From the NCBI RefSeq assembly GCF_900163755.1, contig NZ_FUKI01000169.1, forward strand, positions 1 to 64,000: DNA of 64,000 nucleotides, written 5' to 3'. Shown here piece by piece: positions 1 through 9,609 of this stretch. Origin of the DNA: Crenothrix polyspora (GTDB taxonomy: Bacteria > Pseudomonadota > Gammaproteobacteria > Methylococcales > Methylomonadaceae). The notes beneath the pieces were generated by a model, which made no database searches, was not told the DNA's origin, and saw only the letters and a list, made by a program, of their open reading frames with translations. Both the position numbers and the translations under genes were made by a program. The first letter of the stretch is position 1. The number at the start of each line of letters is the position of its first letter.

Positions 1-112
1 AGTTACAGCGTAACCGTTCGCACTGAGCTTGTCGAAGTGTGCCGTTCATGCTTCGACAAGCTCAGCACGAACGGTGGCTGTAACTGTCCTAAGTTGAAAA
101 CGCTGTAACTGT
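1..112. repeat. 110-bp REP-like palindromic repeat, copy 1
   Basis: A long inverted repeat: arms built on CTGAGCTTGTCGAAG and CTTCGACAAGCTCAG are bounded by CCGTTCG and CGAACGG, and the ends read AGTTACAGCG and CGCTGTAACT. Bases 1-110 recur in reverse complement at 31257-31366 with about one mismatch, and the 3' part recurs at 17909-17972. It contains no ORF and behaves like a non-autonomous dispersed element. The copy may begin left of the window. Confidence 0.85.
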
Positions 113-178
113 TGTGGCTATTCACTGTACAGGAGTGCGTGTGTGATGTCTGTGACGTATTTCACTAAAAATAGGCGT

Positions 179-826
179 TTATGCCGTTTTATCCAGCACG
201 CGTCCAATAGTGCAAAACACGTCGCTGAACATGGCTTTAGTCAACCGTTTGGTTTGCATGTTGTAGCGACTGGTATGATAAGAATCCACCAGAAACACGC
301 CCTGATTTAAATTGTGCAGTGCGTTATGGCCGAACGCTGCGTAAGAGGCTTTAAGCTGATAGGCTTTTAATACCGCCTGATGCGCGATGGTTCCTAATGC
401 CAAGATAACCGCAGTGTCGGGTAAGGTCTTCAGTTCGGCGGCTAAATAGTGATTGCACTGATTAATTTCCGCTCCCACCGGTTTATTTTGTGGCGGTAGA
501 CACTTAACCGCATTGGTAATACGGCAATTTTTTAGCGTTAAGCCATCGTCCAACGCTTCCGAAAGTCTTTGATTACTGTAACCGAATTCATACAAGGTTT
601 CGTAGAGCAGTAAGCCTGCATAATCACCGGTAAACGGTCTACCGGTGGCATTAGCGCCGTGCATGCCAGGTGCTAGCCCTACAATCAATAACTGTGCATT
701 AGCATCACCAAACGGCGCAACCGGTAATGCGTGATAATGCGGATATTGTTGTTTTATGTCACATAAAAAATTAGCTAACCTTGGGCATTGTTGACAATCT
801 TGATTAAAAATATTTTTTGAAAGCAT
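179..826 (-). CDS. Family 5 (UDGb-type) uracil-DNA glycosylase
   Basis: Predicted Fe-S uracil-DNA glycosylase of the UDGb (family 5) type, which removes uracil and related deaminated bases to start base-excision repair. The 215-aa product carries the motif GLAPGMHGANATGRPFTGD, typical of this family, and near the C-terminus YHTSRYNMQTKRLT, a variant of the family's HPSxxN motif. Cysteines in CQQC near the N-terminus and in the CRITNAVKC segment can ligate the cluster. The frame opens further upstream, but the ATG at 826 is chosen because AGGA lies five bases before it and the longer form would run into the divergent msrB. The usual Pro of HPS is Thr here. Function is inferred from motifs. Confidence 0.85.
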   Translation of the reverse strand: MLSKNIFNQDCQQCPRLANFLCDIKQQYPHYHALPVAPFGDANAQLLIVGLAPGMHGANATGRPFTGDYAGLLLYETLYEFGYSNQRLSEALDDGLTLKNCRITNAVKCLPPQNKPVGAEINQCNHYLAAELKTLPDTAVILALGTIAHQAVLKAYQLKASYAAFGHNALHNLNQGVFLVDSYHTSRYNMQTKRLTKAMFSDVFCTIGRVLDKTA

Positions 827-954
827 GATGTCCTGTGTGATAAGAGCGCAGAGGTGTTTTGGTGAATTCAGCATGACAGCGTACAATAAACAGTTACAAA
901 ACACCGATAATTCGTGGTGTATTTTTGCAAACTCCAAAACGTGAAAGATCTATT

Positions 955-1353
955 ATGACAGACAACCCCGCTAGCAATGATGCCCAATGGCGCGAAAAAC
1001 TCAGCCCGGAACAGTTTTCAATTTGCCGTATGAAAGGCACTGAAGCACCGTTTACCGGCAAATATACCGATTGCAAAGACGACGGTATCTATGTGTGTAT
1101 CTGCTGTGCCAGCCCCTTATTTGGCTCAGATACCAAATACAATTCAGGGTCTGGCTGGCCGAGTTTTTACGCGGTAAGCGCCGAGCAAAATGTTGCGGAA
1201 CACGTTGATGACAGCCACGGTATGCGGCGCGTGGAAGTTACCTGTAAAAATTGTGCAGCACATTTAGGCCATGTGTTTCAAGATGGCCCGCAACCTACGG
1301 GGCTTCGGTATTGCATTAATTCAGCGGCTTTGGACTTGCACAAAAAATGTTAA
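955..1353 (+). CDS. msrB: Peptide-methionine (R)-S-oxide reductase MsrB
   Basis: Reduces methionine-R-sulfoxide in proteins, using thioredoxin as donor. The 132-aa product has the SelR/MsrB fold markers: zinc-binding pairs CICC and CKNC, the GSGWPSF motif, HLGHVF, and the catalytic Cys in [11 protein letters not shown]. The ATG at 955 is preferred to an earlier in-frame codon at 925 because family members begin near this point. The last codons overlap the start of apeB by 7 bases, so the two genes are probably co-transcribed. It diverges from the uracil-DNA glycosylase across about 130 bp. Confidence 0.95.
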   Translation: MTDNPASNDAQWREKLSPEQFSICRMKGTEAPFTGKYTDCKDDGIYVCICCASPLFGSDTKYNSGSGWPSFYAVSAEQNVAEHVDDSHGMRRVEVTCKNCAAHLGHVFQDGPQPTGLRYCINSAALDLHKKC

Positions 1354-2657
1354 CAGCACACGATCAGGTTCAACATTTACTGGATTTTATTGATGCCAGC
1401 CCTAGCCCTTGGCATGTTGTGGCACGCATTGAAAGCGTACTTGCCACACATCAGTTTAGCAAGCTACTGGAAACTGAAACCTGGGCATTACAGCCTGGCG
1501 GTCGATATTACGTAGTGCGTGATGACTCATCGATTATTATTTTTGTACAAGGCCAACAGCCGGTACAGCACAGCGGTTTTAAGATTATTGGCGCACATAC
1601 CGATTCGCCAGGCCTGCGTATTAAACCCAATGCCGCACACTGTGTTGATGGTTTATTGCGTTTAGCTGTCGATATTTATGGTGGACCTATTTTAGCCACG
1701 TTTACCGACCGAGATTTAAGTCTCGCAGGGCGCATCAGTTATAAAAACACGCAGGGTAATGTTGATCGTACGCTGGTTCATTTTGATAAACCGTTGCTGC
1801 GCTTACCCAATCTGGCCATACACATGAATCGAGGTGTCAATGAAGACGGGTTAAAATTGCAAAAACACTTGGAATTGCCGTTGCTGCTATCAACACTAAG
1901 CACCGAACAATTGCCACAGCCGTATTTTACTGATTTATTACAACAACAATCTGGTGTTGATGCCAAACAGATATTGGCTTGGGATTTAGCGGTATACGAT
2001 ACGCAGAAAGGCAGTTTTTGGGGGGCGGAAAATCAGTTTTATGCTAATAGTCAGTTGGATAATCTGGCCTCGTGTCATGCGGCTTTGCAAGCCCTGTTAG
2101 ATGACAGTGTTATGCAAAACGATGCAACATTAATGTGTGCTTTGTTCGATCACGAAGAAATTGGCAGTGAAAGCAGCAAAGGTGCCGATGGCAGCTTTTT
2201 ACCGGATGTCGTGCAGCGTATTGCCTTGGCTACCAATATGCAAGGCCAGGACTTGCACCGTGCGTTAGCGAAAAGCTTTATGCTCAGTGCCGATATGGCG
2301 CACGCCTATCAACCTAATTTTCCCAATGCCTATGACCTTGACCACAAAGTCATGGTCAATAAAGGCCCTGTGGTTAAAGTTAATGCCAGTCATCGCTACA
2401 GTTCAGAAAGCGTCTCCGAAGCGTTGTTTGCACAATGCTGTCATCAGGTAGACGTACCGTATCAACGCTATTCGCATCGCTGTGATTTACCGTGCGGCAG
2501 CACTATCGGCCCGATTACTTCTGCTAAGTTAGGGATTCGTACTGTCGATGTGGGCTGTCCGATGTGGGCAATGCACAGTATCAGAGAAAGTGCAGGGGTG
2601 TTTGATCATGCTGCCATGATTAAAGTTATGCGGCAGTTTTTGCGTAATGCTGCGTAA
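1347..2657 (+). CDS. apeB: M18 family aspartyl aminopeptidase
   Basis: Cytosolic zinc aminopeptidase of family M18 that removes N-terminal residues, typically Asp/Glu, from peptides. The 436-aa length is normal for the family. Metal and catalytic motifs are visible: [14 protein letters not shown] (His and Asp ligands), [20 protein letters not shown] (general base Glu and metal ligand) and HRYSSE. Near the C-terminus PCGSTIGP and [15 protein letters not shown] match the family. The start ATG lies inside the last codons of msrB, which suggests coupling. Only 3 bases after its stop, in the same frame, a 40-codon ORF leads into the RND pump gene. Confidence 0.95.
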   Translation: MLTAHDQVQHLLDFIDASPSPWHVVARIESVLATHQFSKLLETETWALQPGGRYYVVRDDSSIIIFVQGQQPVQHSGFKIIGAHTDSPGLRIKPNAAHCVDGLLRLAVDIYGGPILATFTDRDLSLAGRISYKNTQGNVDRTLVHFDKPLLRLPNLAIHMNRGVNEDGLKLQKHLELPLLLSTLSTEQLPQPYFTDLLQQQSGVDAKQILAWDLAVYDTQKGSFWGAENQFYANSQLDNLASCHAALQALLDDSVMQNDATLMCALFDHEEIGSESSKGADGSFLPDVVQRIALATNMQGQDLHRALAKSFMLSADMAHAYQPNFPNAYDLDHKVMVNKGPVVKVNASHRYSSESVSEALFAQCCHQVDVPYQRYSHRCDLPCGSTIGPITSAKLGIRTVDVGCPMWAMHSIRESAGVFDHAAMIKVMRQFLRNAA

Positions 2658-2660
2658 ACT

Positions 2661-2783
2661 ATGCTGTTATTGGTACTGAATAAACGTTGCGATGCGTTGT
2701 TTAAAGTCGAACGCATTAATATTCGCTTTTATAACATTCAATACCTGCAATTACCTTGTGCGGGCAAGGCTGCACTTTTGTAA
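2661..2783 (+). CDS. Possible 40-aa leader ORF between apeB and the RND pump
   Basis: A 40-codon ORF starts with ATG three bases after the apeB stop and ends in TAATG, so its stop overlaps the preferred start of the RND gene at 2783. The peptide (begins MLLLVLNKRCDALF) is not recognised. It may be a genuine short coupled cistron, the worn C-terminus of a lost adaptor gene, or simply open sequence. Tight spacing and the TAATG junction are the only support. Confidence 0.35.
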   Translation: MLLLVLNKRCDALFKVERINIRFYNIQYLQLPCAGKAALL

Positions 2784-5700
2784 TGCTAGCTGCTCTGGTA
2801 CGCTTTTCCATACGCTATTATGGCGTGGTCATTGCGTTAGCCGTAGTGATTTTGCTGTATGGCACGTACCGTTTTACTAGCGCAGGGCTGGATATTTTTC
2901 CGGAACTGTCACCCAAGCAAGTTATTATTCAAACCGAAGCCCCAGGGCTTGCACCAGAACAGGTTGAAGTTTTAGTTACCCAAATCATCGAAACTGCGGT
3001 CAGTGGTTTAATCGACATGAGCTCGGTGCATTCAGAATCCATACAGGGTTTATCGGTGGTGACTGTCATCTTTGCCGAAAGTACCGATGTTTACCGTAAC
3101 CGGCAATTGGTCAACGAGCGTTTATCGAGCTTATCGGCGAAACTACCCGCGAATATTACCCCGATGTTAGTGCCGTTATCATCGTCTTCGGCGACGGTGT
3201 TAACCATCGGTTTAAGCTCGGAAAACAGTAACTTAATGGCACTGCGTAGCTTGGTAGACTGGACAATAGTACCGCGCTTATTGGCCGTGCCAGGCGTGGC
3301 CGATGTCAATGTGTTTGGCGGTGATATTCAGCAATTACAAATCCAGGTCAATCCTGACACCTTAAAACGTTTCAATTTGGCACTGGATGATATTGTGCAA
3401 GCAGCAACGCAGGCAGGCACGATTCAGGGGGGTGGTTTTATTGAAAATGCCAATCAACGTTTTACCTTGCATATCACCGGACAGCCGGTAACACCTGAGC
3501 AATTCGCCAAAATTATTGTTAAACGTGAGCAAGGTCGCAATGTCAGTTTGGGTGAAGTTGCGCATATTACTTATGCACCGGCACCGGCCATTGGCGCGGC
3601 GCAAATCATGGGCAAACCGGCTATCGTGATGATGGTAATAGGTCAATACAATGCCAATACTTTATCGGTGTCGCGCCATGTTGAACAGGCGCTTAAAGAG
3701 TTTGGGCCACTGTTTAGCAAGCAAGCGCTACATTTTTATTCGCATTTATTCCGTCCGGCAGATTACATCGAGCGCTCGGTGGCCAATTTGGCTGAGCATT
3801 TAGTTATTGGCGCTGTTTTTGTGCTGATTATCCTGTACGTGTTTTTGTTTAACCTGCGGGTGGCATTGATTTCTATGCTGGCGATTCCGGTGTCGTTGAC
3901 AGGGGCAGTGTTGGTGTTATTGGAATCGGGTGTTAATCTCAATATTATGGTATTGGGTGGACTTGCCATTGCGCTTGGCGAGGTGGTTGATGATGCCATT
4001 ATTGATGTGGAAAATATTTTCCGCCGCTTGCGCGAAAATCAAAACCTGACGCACCCCTTGGCGATAGCACAGGTTATTCACAGCGCTTCGTTGGAAGTGC
4101 GCAGTTCAGTGGTGTATGCCAGTTTTATAGTTGCACTGGTGTTTGTGCCATTATTAACGTTGGAAGGCGTTACCGGACGCTTGTTTGCCCCGCTGGGGTA
4201 TTCGTATATTTTGGCTATTTTGGTGTCTTTAGTGGTGGCACTGACGTTAGTGCCCGCGCTGTGTTATGCCTTATTGCAGCACCGTATGGCAAAGATTGTT
4301 GAGCCACCGTTAATTAGGTGGTTAACGCCGCTTTACGGTAAGCTTTTAAAATGTGTTTTCAAGCATTTTAAAATCGTTGCGCTGTGTTGTTTGCTGGTAT
4401 GCTTGGCGGGTTTGAGTGCGCTGGTTAAGGTAGATAATGAATTTTTGCCGGAACTGCGCGAAGGTCATTATATTGTTCATACCACCAGTTTGCCTGGCAC
4501 GTCATTGCAAGAATCATTAAGAATGGGCAAGCAACTGACTAAACAATTTATGCAGCTTACCGGCGTACAATCGGTGTCACAATGGGCAGGGCGTGCCGAG
4601 CGCGGTGCGGATACCTATGGCAGCCATTACAGCGAGTATGAAGTGCGGCTTGAGCCGTTATCGGGTGCAGGGCAACAGCACATTAAGGATAAATTACGTG
4701 CTATTTTGGCGCATTTTCCAGGCGTTGTGTTTGAGGTCAATACGTTTTTAACCGAGCGTGTTGACGAAACTATTTCAGGCTACACCTCGCCGGTGGTAGT
4801 GAATATTTACGGTAATGATCTTAACGCGCTGGATGCCAAGGCACAGGCGGTTGCAGAGATTATGAAGCACATAAAAGGCGCTACCGAGGTACAAGTACGA
4901 TCACCACTGGGCACGCCGATGATGCAGGTGGCAATGGATCTTGATCAGCTGGCTTTTAAGGGCGTGTTACCGACACAGGTAGTGCAAACCCTGCAAAGCG
5001 CTTACGAAACCCGAAGCGTCGGCAAGGTTATTCAAGGCAATAAAAGCTATGATATTGCGGTGACGTTAGCGCCAGAATTACGCGGACTAACGGAATCCAT
5101 CGCCCAGTTAATGCTGAGAACGCAAGATGGCAATTTGGTAAGTTTTAATGAAATTGCCGATATTCGCCATAGCGTAGGGCGCTACAATGTCTTGCACCAA
5201 GGCGCACAGCGGCGGCAAACCGTAACCAGTCATGTTATTAATCGAGATGTGACGGGGTTTATGGAAGAGCTAAAAACGCGGGTATTAACGGATATTGCTT
5301 GGCTACCTAGCGTTCATGTGGTTAATGGACAACCATCAAACCCAGCAACACACAACAGTATGGGGCTTAGCTATCCTGAATTTACCGGCGCAGCGGTTGA
5401 GCAAAAAAAAGCGCGGCATACTTTAATTTTGCACGCTTTGCTGGCCAGTGTCGGTGTACTGATATTTATTTATATTGCCATCGGCAGTGTGCGCCATCTG
5501 TGTTTAACCTTGCTGAATGTGCCGTTTGCGTTAATTGGTGGCGTGCTGGCGGTGTTGCTCACGGGTGCAACGGTCTCGGTAGGTTCTGTGGTGGGCTTTG
5601 TGACTTTATTTGGTATTACCGTGCGTAATAGCATTATGCTATTGTCGCACTATCATCATTTGGTTGACGTAGAAGGTAAAGCCTGGAATAAAGCCACCGC

Positions 5701-5917
5701 GATTCAAGGCGCTCAACAACGTTTTCCCTCGGTATTAATGACCGCGTTAGTAACTGCCTTAGCAATGTTGCCGGTGACTTTTAGCAGCGATAATCCGGGT
5801 TTGGAAATTATGGGGCCAATGGCAGCGATTATTGTTGGTGGCTTAAGCTCTTCAACGTTATTAAATTTATTACTGCTACCCAGTGTGTTATTGCGCTATG
5901 GGAACTTCGTTAAATAA
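2783..5917 (+). CDS. CusA/CzcA-type RND efflux permease
   Basis: Inner-membrane proton-driven pump of the resistance-nodulation-division superfamily, heavy-metal-efflux branch by overall similarity. About 1044 aa with the two-fold RND layout: TM1 near the N-terminus (GVVIALAVVILLYGTYRF), large periplasmic loops, then TM bundles near residues 330-530 and 880-1040. The TM4 segment ALGEVVDDAIIDVENIFRRL holds the acidic residues used in proton relay by HME-RND pumps. The ATG at 2783 is chosen because the upstream TTG at 2756 has no ribosome site and the ATG forms a TAATG junction with the preceding ORF. Unusually, no membrane-fusion adaptor or outer-membrane factor gene is adjacent, so substrate and partners are unknown. 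Confidence 0.85.
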   Translation: MLAALVRFSIRYYGVVIALAVVILLYGTYRFTSAGLDIFPELSPKQVIIQTEAPGLAPEQVEVLVTQIIETAVSGLIDMSSVHSESIQGLSVVTVIFAESTDVYRNRQLVNERLSSLSAKLPANITPMLVPLSSSSATVLTIGLSSENSNLMALRSLVDWTIVPRLLAVPGVADVNVFGGDIQQLQIQVNPDTLKRFNLALDDIVQAATQAGTIQGGGFIENANQRFTLHITGQPVTPEQFAKIIVKREQGRNVSLGEVAHITYAPAPAIGAAQIMGKPAIVMMVIGQYNANTLSVSRHVEQALKEFGPLFSKQALHFYSHLFRPADYIERSVANLAEHLVIGAVFVLIILYVFLFNLRVALISMLAIPVSLTGAVLVLLESGVNLNIMVLGGLAIALGEVVDDAIIDVENIFRRLRENQNLTHPLAIAQVIHSASLEVRSSVVYASFIVALVFVPLLTLEGVTGRLFAPLGYSYILAILVSLVVALTLVPALCYALLQHRMAKIVEPPLIRWLTPLYGKLLKCVFKHFKIVALCCLLVCLAGLSALVKVDNEFLPELREGHYIVHTTSLPGTSLQESLRMGKQLTKQFMQLTGVQSVSQWAGRAERGADTYGSHYSEYEVRLEPLSGAGQQHIKDKLRAILAHFPGVVFEVNTFLTERVDETISGYTSPVVVNIYGNDLNALDAKAQAVAEIMKHIKGATEVQVRSPLGTPMMQVAMDLDQLAFKGVLPTQVVQTLQSAYETRSVGKVIQGNKSYDIAVTLAPELRGLTESIAQLMLRTQDGNLVSFNEIADIRHSVGRYNVLHQGAQRRQTVTSHVINRDVTGFMEELKTRVLTDIAWLPSVHVVNGQPSNPATHNSMGLSYPEFTGAAVEQKKARHTLILHALLASVGVLIFIYIAIGSVRHLCLTLLNVPFALIGGVLAVLLTGATVSVGSVVGFVTLFGITVRNSIMLLSHYHHLVDVEGKAWNKATAIQGAQQRFPSVLMTALVTALAMLPVTFSSDNPGLEIMGPMAAIIVGGLSSSTLLNLLLLPSVLLRYGNFVK

Positions 5918-5974
5918 CCGCACAACAAAGGTATTGTTGCTTATTATGAAACTATGAATCTACAATTAGCCGTA

Positions 5975-6003
5975 TTGTTAACTGATAATGGATAGCCTAT
6001 AGT
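5975..6003 (+). promoter_or_regulatory. Candidate sigma-70 promoter of an ORF-less transcript
   Basis: TTGTTA at 5975-5980 and TATAGT at 5998-6003 are separated by exactly 17 bases. No plausible gene follows before the terminator at 6122-6150, so it would drive a short non-coding RNA. Confidence 0.45.
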
Positions 6004-6009
6004 ATGTCT

Positions 6010-6150
6010 CATCGCTCTTGTCTGGTTAATATTAAACGCAGACTGGCTCATGCAATATTTACCTCCTCCTGGTATATACCACAAACATCGACTCCTCAAT
6101 TAGTCTTGTTTGACCTCTCAGTCCTGGTTCAGTGAATCAGGATTTTTTTT
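6010..6150 (+). ncRNA. Candidate small RNA of about 140 nt
   Basis: Bounded by the candidate promoter at 5975-6003 and the intrinsic terminator at 6122-6150, with no convincing ORF on either strand. An internal inverted repeat (GTCTG...CAGAC, roughly 6019-6042) suggests a 5' hairpin. It matches no RNA family I recognise. The same terminator could instead simply end the RND pump transcript. Confidence 0.3.
6122..6150 (+). terminator. Rho-independent terminator
   Basis: Stem-loop TCCTGGTTCA / TGAATCAGGA (6122-6142) is followed by eight T residues. It reads on the + strand and so closes the RND pump transcript or the candidate small RNA. It lies between that transcript and the convergent efpL. 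Confidence 0.8.
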
Positions 6151-6185
6151 GTCCGTAATATGACACGCCAGATAGCGTCAGTGCT

Positions 6186-6752
6186 TTAAACACGAGACAT
6201 AAATTTACCCGTCTCGGTATTAATTTTGATAAGTTCACCGGTTTCTAGGTATTCGGGTATTTGTACTTCAAGATTTGTTGGTAAACGTGCGGTTTTGGTA
6301 CGGCCAGAGGCGGATGCACCCTTAATATTGGGTGGTGTTTCAATAATTTCCATGATCACGGAGCTGGGTAATTCAATGGTAATGGGTAAATCGTCTATTA
6401 ACAAAGCGACGATGCCTTCAAGACCTTCGGTTAAGTATTCAATTTTACCGTCCAGGTCTTCGGCACTTAAGGTGTATTGGCTGTAGTCATCTTGATTCAT
6501 AAAAATGTAATTATTGCCATCAACATAAGAATACTGTACTTTGGCGCGCACGCAATCGGCTTCTTTAAGAAAGTCATCGCCTTTAAAGGTTTCGTCTAGT
6601 TTTTGGCCGGTTTTTAAATTGTTCAAGCGAATTTTATACAGCGTCGATGCGCCACGGGAGCTTGGATTACGGACTTCTATTTGTTTAATGCTGTGTGCTA
6701 CGCCGTTGATTTCAACAACCATGCCTTTTTTAAACTCGCTCGCTCTTGCCAT
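6186..6752 (-). CDS. efpL: Elongation factor P-like protein EfpL (YeiP)
   Basis: EF-P paralogue that binds ribosomes stalled on proline-rich and related motifs and promotes peptide-bond formation. The 188-aa protein has the three-domain EF-P layout: KOW-like N-domain (residues 1-64), central OB domain, and C-terminal OB domain with IKGASASGRTKTA. The tip of domain I reads NPSSRGAS, as in YeiP/EfpL (SPTARG in E. coli), instead of the lysine-bearing PGKG loop of EF-P, so it would not need beta-lysylation. A -10-like TATAAT is seen on the minus strand at 6823-6828, without a strong -35. It converges on the RND pump transcript. Confidence 0.9.
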   Translation of the reverse strand: MARASEFKKGMVVEINGVAHSIKQIEVRNPSSRGASTLYKIRLNNLKTGQKLDETFKGDDFLKEADCVRAKVQYSYVDGNNYIFMNQDDYSQYTLSAEDLDGKIEYLTEGLEGIVALLIDDLPITIELPSSVIMEIIETPPNIKGASASGRTKTARLPTNLEVQIPEYLETGELIKINTETGKFMSRV

Positions 6753-7264
6753 GTTTTTTCTCTGAACCCGATGCTTAATATCATAAATGTGCGGGGTAGC
6801 TTGTAAGCTTGCCTCATTGTCTATTATAGCGTAGAGATACGTGTTAAGAAGCGCTCTTTGAAATGGCGAAAGGCTGTTAATAAATTTTTATCAATAACTT
6901 GATTTGTAGATTTATTGTCGTATATTTTGATGAAACCTGCCACGCAGCGTATTTTTAATCGAGATGAGTTGTGATGTAGCCGTGTAGAGTGGGTGTGATT
7001 AAAAGTACGGGGAATTTATAAAATATCATATGTTGGCAATATTCCTCAATCTACCCCTATCATTTAGAATGATAGGGCGCAATAGCGGCAACGTATTCCG
7101 CCGTTATGGCATACCCAACATTCGGCGCATTACGCTAATGCGTAATACGGGATACCCACGTTGTTATTTTGCAGACACTAAAAACGTGGATATCGCGTTT
7201 TAAACAGCAAACAGGCCTTGGTATTGCGCCAAGTGTTTTTTGTTAGCGGTACTAAATTGCCTAA
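6753..7264. repeat. Gene-free 512 bp holding REP-like hairpins
   Basis: No supported ORF. The part nearest efpL carries its probable promoter (TATAAT at 6823-6828, minus). At 7055-7077 a perfect hairpin CCCTATCATT/AATGATAGGG starts a hairpin-rich segment to about 7160. This includes the palindrome CGCATTA-CGC-TAATGCG (7126-7142). A further inverted pair (CCACGTT...AACGTGG) follows near 7155-7192. It resembles the dispersed intergenic repeats common in methanotroph genomes. Confidence 0.55.
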
Positions 7265-8494
7265 CTATTTGTTGCGTGTTATGGGTAGCTGGTTAGCCGG
7301 TAAAATTTGGAAGCCTGTGTTACCTTCGCCTTTAATCAGACAGAAAGAATTTGTGCCTTTAATATCAAAGCTTGGATCGGCACCTAAGCCACCGACATAA
7401 ATATTAGGACAGATGGATGCTCCATCTTGTACATTAGCGGGCACGTTAAATTGATAATTTAGTGTTTTGGCATTGTCGGTGCTAGACAGTGTCAGCGATT
7501 GAGCCGGTAATGGGAACTGTGTCCGTTGGCCTAAATTATTAATACCGTTGCCATCAACAATACCCCATGCAGTGGCGGATATTTTTGCCTGAGAAGTGGT
7601 AAACGTTACGCTAAATTTACACACGCCACCTGTTTTTGGAACAGTGCAATTTGTAGTTGAAACTCTGACTGGGGAAGATTTGAGCCCAACCACTATGGAC
7701 TTATCTATATCTTTTGCAACGGCAAAGATAGATGAGGTTTTTGGTTCGTACTGATTACTGGATGCAACAATTTGGTAGAAACCTACTTCTAACGGTGTGC
7801 CGTCTTGTTCAATGCTCCAGCTGATTTTTCCGTCTTCATCAGATTGTCCAGAAGCTATGTATTGACAATTATTTTTAGTGCTGTCGCAATGTAAAAGATC
7901 GGCAGATGTATAGTCACTTACCGAATTAATCAGCGGCTGCTTGGTTACTGAATCAACGACTGTTGCGGTAATAGAGCCCAGTGCATTGGTTGGTTTTGCT
8001 GTTAATTTATAGTCTCCACCTATGCCATAGCTGGTTGCATTTACAATTAATACGCCGTCATCCGGTACGCTTAATACCACTGAAGCTGTGTTGTAGCCAG
8101 ATATTGATCTAAAAACGCCACAGTCGCTGTCCAACACATTTATAGTCGGGTACATCTGTGGTGTGGGTTGGGGGAAGATTGGATCAATTTTTATGGATAA
8201 GGGTATGGGTAAGACCAGGGGAGGAGACGCAACCACTTTGGGTTTTAATATGATTTTGAGTAAAGTACCGGGAGTACCGGTGTATTTATAAAAATCAGAT
8301 GATGCAAGACCATTTGTATCGGTTATTAATGTGCCTGCTTGCGTCAGAGGCAGTGTTCCGATGGCTTCGCCTGCACTTGCTCCTGCCGTGGCACAGTCAA
8401 TATTGCTGACTTGTGTAGCCCATGCAGCGCTGCAAAATGCGCCTACGAGGCCATTTAATACTATTGTATTGATTACTAGATTGCGCTTAAGCAC
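7265..8494 (-). CDS. Secreted multidomain protein of unknown function
   Basis: Function not recognised. The 409-aa product has a clear Sec signal peptide (KRNLVINT then a hydrophobic stretch ending AAWA). The mature part starts with a beta-rich module of about 140 residues that ends DDGVLIVNATSYGIGGDYKLT, similar in style to pre-peptidase C-terminal (PPC) domains. A module resembling carboxypeptidase-regulatory/Ig-like folds follows (GSITATVVDSVTKQPL...). Paired cysteines (C-VPKTGGVC) hint at disulfides. The start is taken as GTG 8494 because AGGA lies eight bases upstream; the longer frame from 8569 would bury the signal peptide. It is probably exported to the periplasm or cell surface. Confidence 0.7.
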   Translation of the reverse strand: MLKRNLVINTIVLNGLVGAFCSAAWATQVSNIDCATAGASAGEAIGTLPLTQAGTLITDTNGLASSDFYKYTGTPGTLLKIILKPKVVASPPLVLPIPLSIKIDPIFPQPTPQMYPTINVLDSDCGVFRSISGYNTASVVLSVPDDGVLIVNATSYGIGGDYKLTAKPTNALGSITATVVDSVTKQPLINSVSDYTSADLLHCDSTKNNCQYIASGQSDEDGKISWSIEQDGTPLEVGFYQIVASSNQYEPKTSSIFAVAKDIDKSIVVGLKSSPVRVSTTNCTVPKTGGVCKFSVTFTTSQAKISATAWGIVDGNGINNLGQRTQFPLPAQSLTLSSTDNAKTLNYQFNVPANVQDGASICPNIYVGGLGADPSFDIKGTNSFCLIKGEGNTGFQILPANQLPITRNK

Positions 8495-9024
8495 GATATA
8501 TATCCTATATGTTGTGAGCTTTATTAAATTCGTGAAAAATAAGTTTGCATGGTTCTCCGTTTTGAGCATTATTGCTTTTGTCTCTCTTTAACTAGATAGC
8601 AAAAAAGTGTAATGATTTTGGCGGCAAGTGCATAGTAATAAATCTAAACTGAACTTAAGCTGAATAAAAATAGCTTATTTATTTCCATAAATTAAATATA
8701 GCTCATTTTTAGTATTGTGGATTATTTTTTTGTAATAGAGATTTTAGGTCAAATTTGCCATTTTGAAGAAACTAAAAATCTGGCGTATCTATTTTAAATT
8801 TTATGACAAAACCGTGTGAGGTGGGTACATGCTGTTCGTGCGCATGCAAAATAAACGCTTTGATGAGTAATGGTGAGCAGAAGTGTTTTATTCACCCTGT
8901 ATTAAAGTAGATACAACTTAGACACAGAGTAATAGGTTTACCTGATAAGCCTTACCAGCTTTACGAAATTTTAAATATTGATTCACATTAAATACTCTTA
9001 ACACGCGGATACAAAGGAACACGT
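8495..9024. other. AT-rich intergenic region, 530 bp
   Basis: Separates two divergent genes for exported proteins. It is strongly AT-rich and no ORF, clear promoter pair or repeat stands out, apart from the Shine-Dalgarno AAAGGAA just before the lipoprotein gene at 9025. Confidence 0.5.
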
Positions 9025-9609
9025 ATGAAAAAAAGTACAAAAACTTTAGCCATTATGACTATTGTCGCTATAACAATGACAGGCTGTTCAACTCAACACG
9101 TTAAACCTGATGTTGCAGAGCCTGTGTCTGAAGATAAAGCCGCTTTGGAATTGTCTAAAAAACAACCTGATTCCACGGTGATGAAAGCGGGTAAAACATT
9201 AAATTTGGTTAGAGTTTTAGACGGTGCTGTGTGTAAAAATGATCAGCAAGGCGCACTGGGCGAGTTTTTGTTATACGCTGACCCTTTGGATATTGATCGT
9301 ATTAAACAGCAAAAAGGTGAAAAAATATTTCACAGTTTTGAACAAAAGATCGAAAGATTTTCCGCGCAGGTTTTTGAAAGTGTTATCAATACCACCAGTA
9401 TGTCTGAAGATCCATTTGCCTTGGGTGAGTACGAAGCAAATCAAAAGCTAGCCAAGCAAGTGGCGAGTAGTTTTAAAAGTGCAGTCGCTGATGAGATTGA
9501 TAAATTTCAACAAGAAACCAGCTTGACAATTGATATAACGGCTTTTCCTGCTGCATTTACCTTTTATCGTACAGGCTGCGATATTAATAAAATGAACATT
9601 CCGGAGTAA
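9025..9609 (+). CDS. Putative lipoprotein
   Basis: The 194-aa product begins with a charged n-region, a hydrophobic core and the lipobox TMTGC (Cys21), so it should be lipidated and membrane anchored. The mature part is mostly charged and helical with no recognised domain. A pair of cysteines (AVCKND and TGCDINK) could form a disulfide. AAAGGAA precedes the ATG at good spacing. The last 26 bases overlap the 3' end of the convergent waaA gene, so the two transcripts are antisense at their ends. Confidence 0.75.
   Translation: MKKSTKTLAIMTIVAITMTGCSTQHVKPDVAEPVSEDKAALELSKKQPDSTVMKAGKTLNLVRVLDGAVCKNDQQGALGEFLLYADPLDIDRIKQQKGEKIFHSFEQKIERFSAQVFESVINTTSMSEDPFALGEYEANQKLAKQVASSFKSAVADEIDKFQQETSLTIDITAFPAAFTFYRTGCDINKMNIPE

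Noticed and set aside
2756-2782. TTG start giving nine extra residues on the RND pump.
   Set aside because: No ribosome site and a Cys-rich start untypical of the family; the ATG at 2783 forms a coupled junction.
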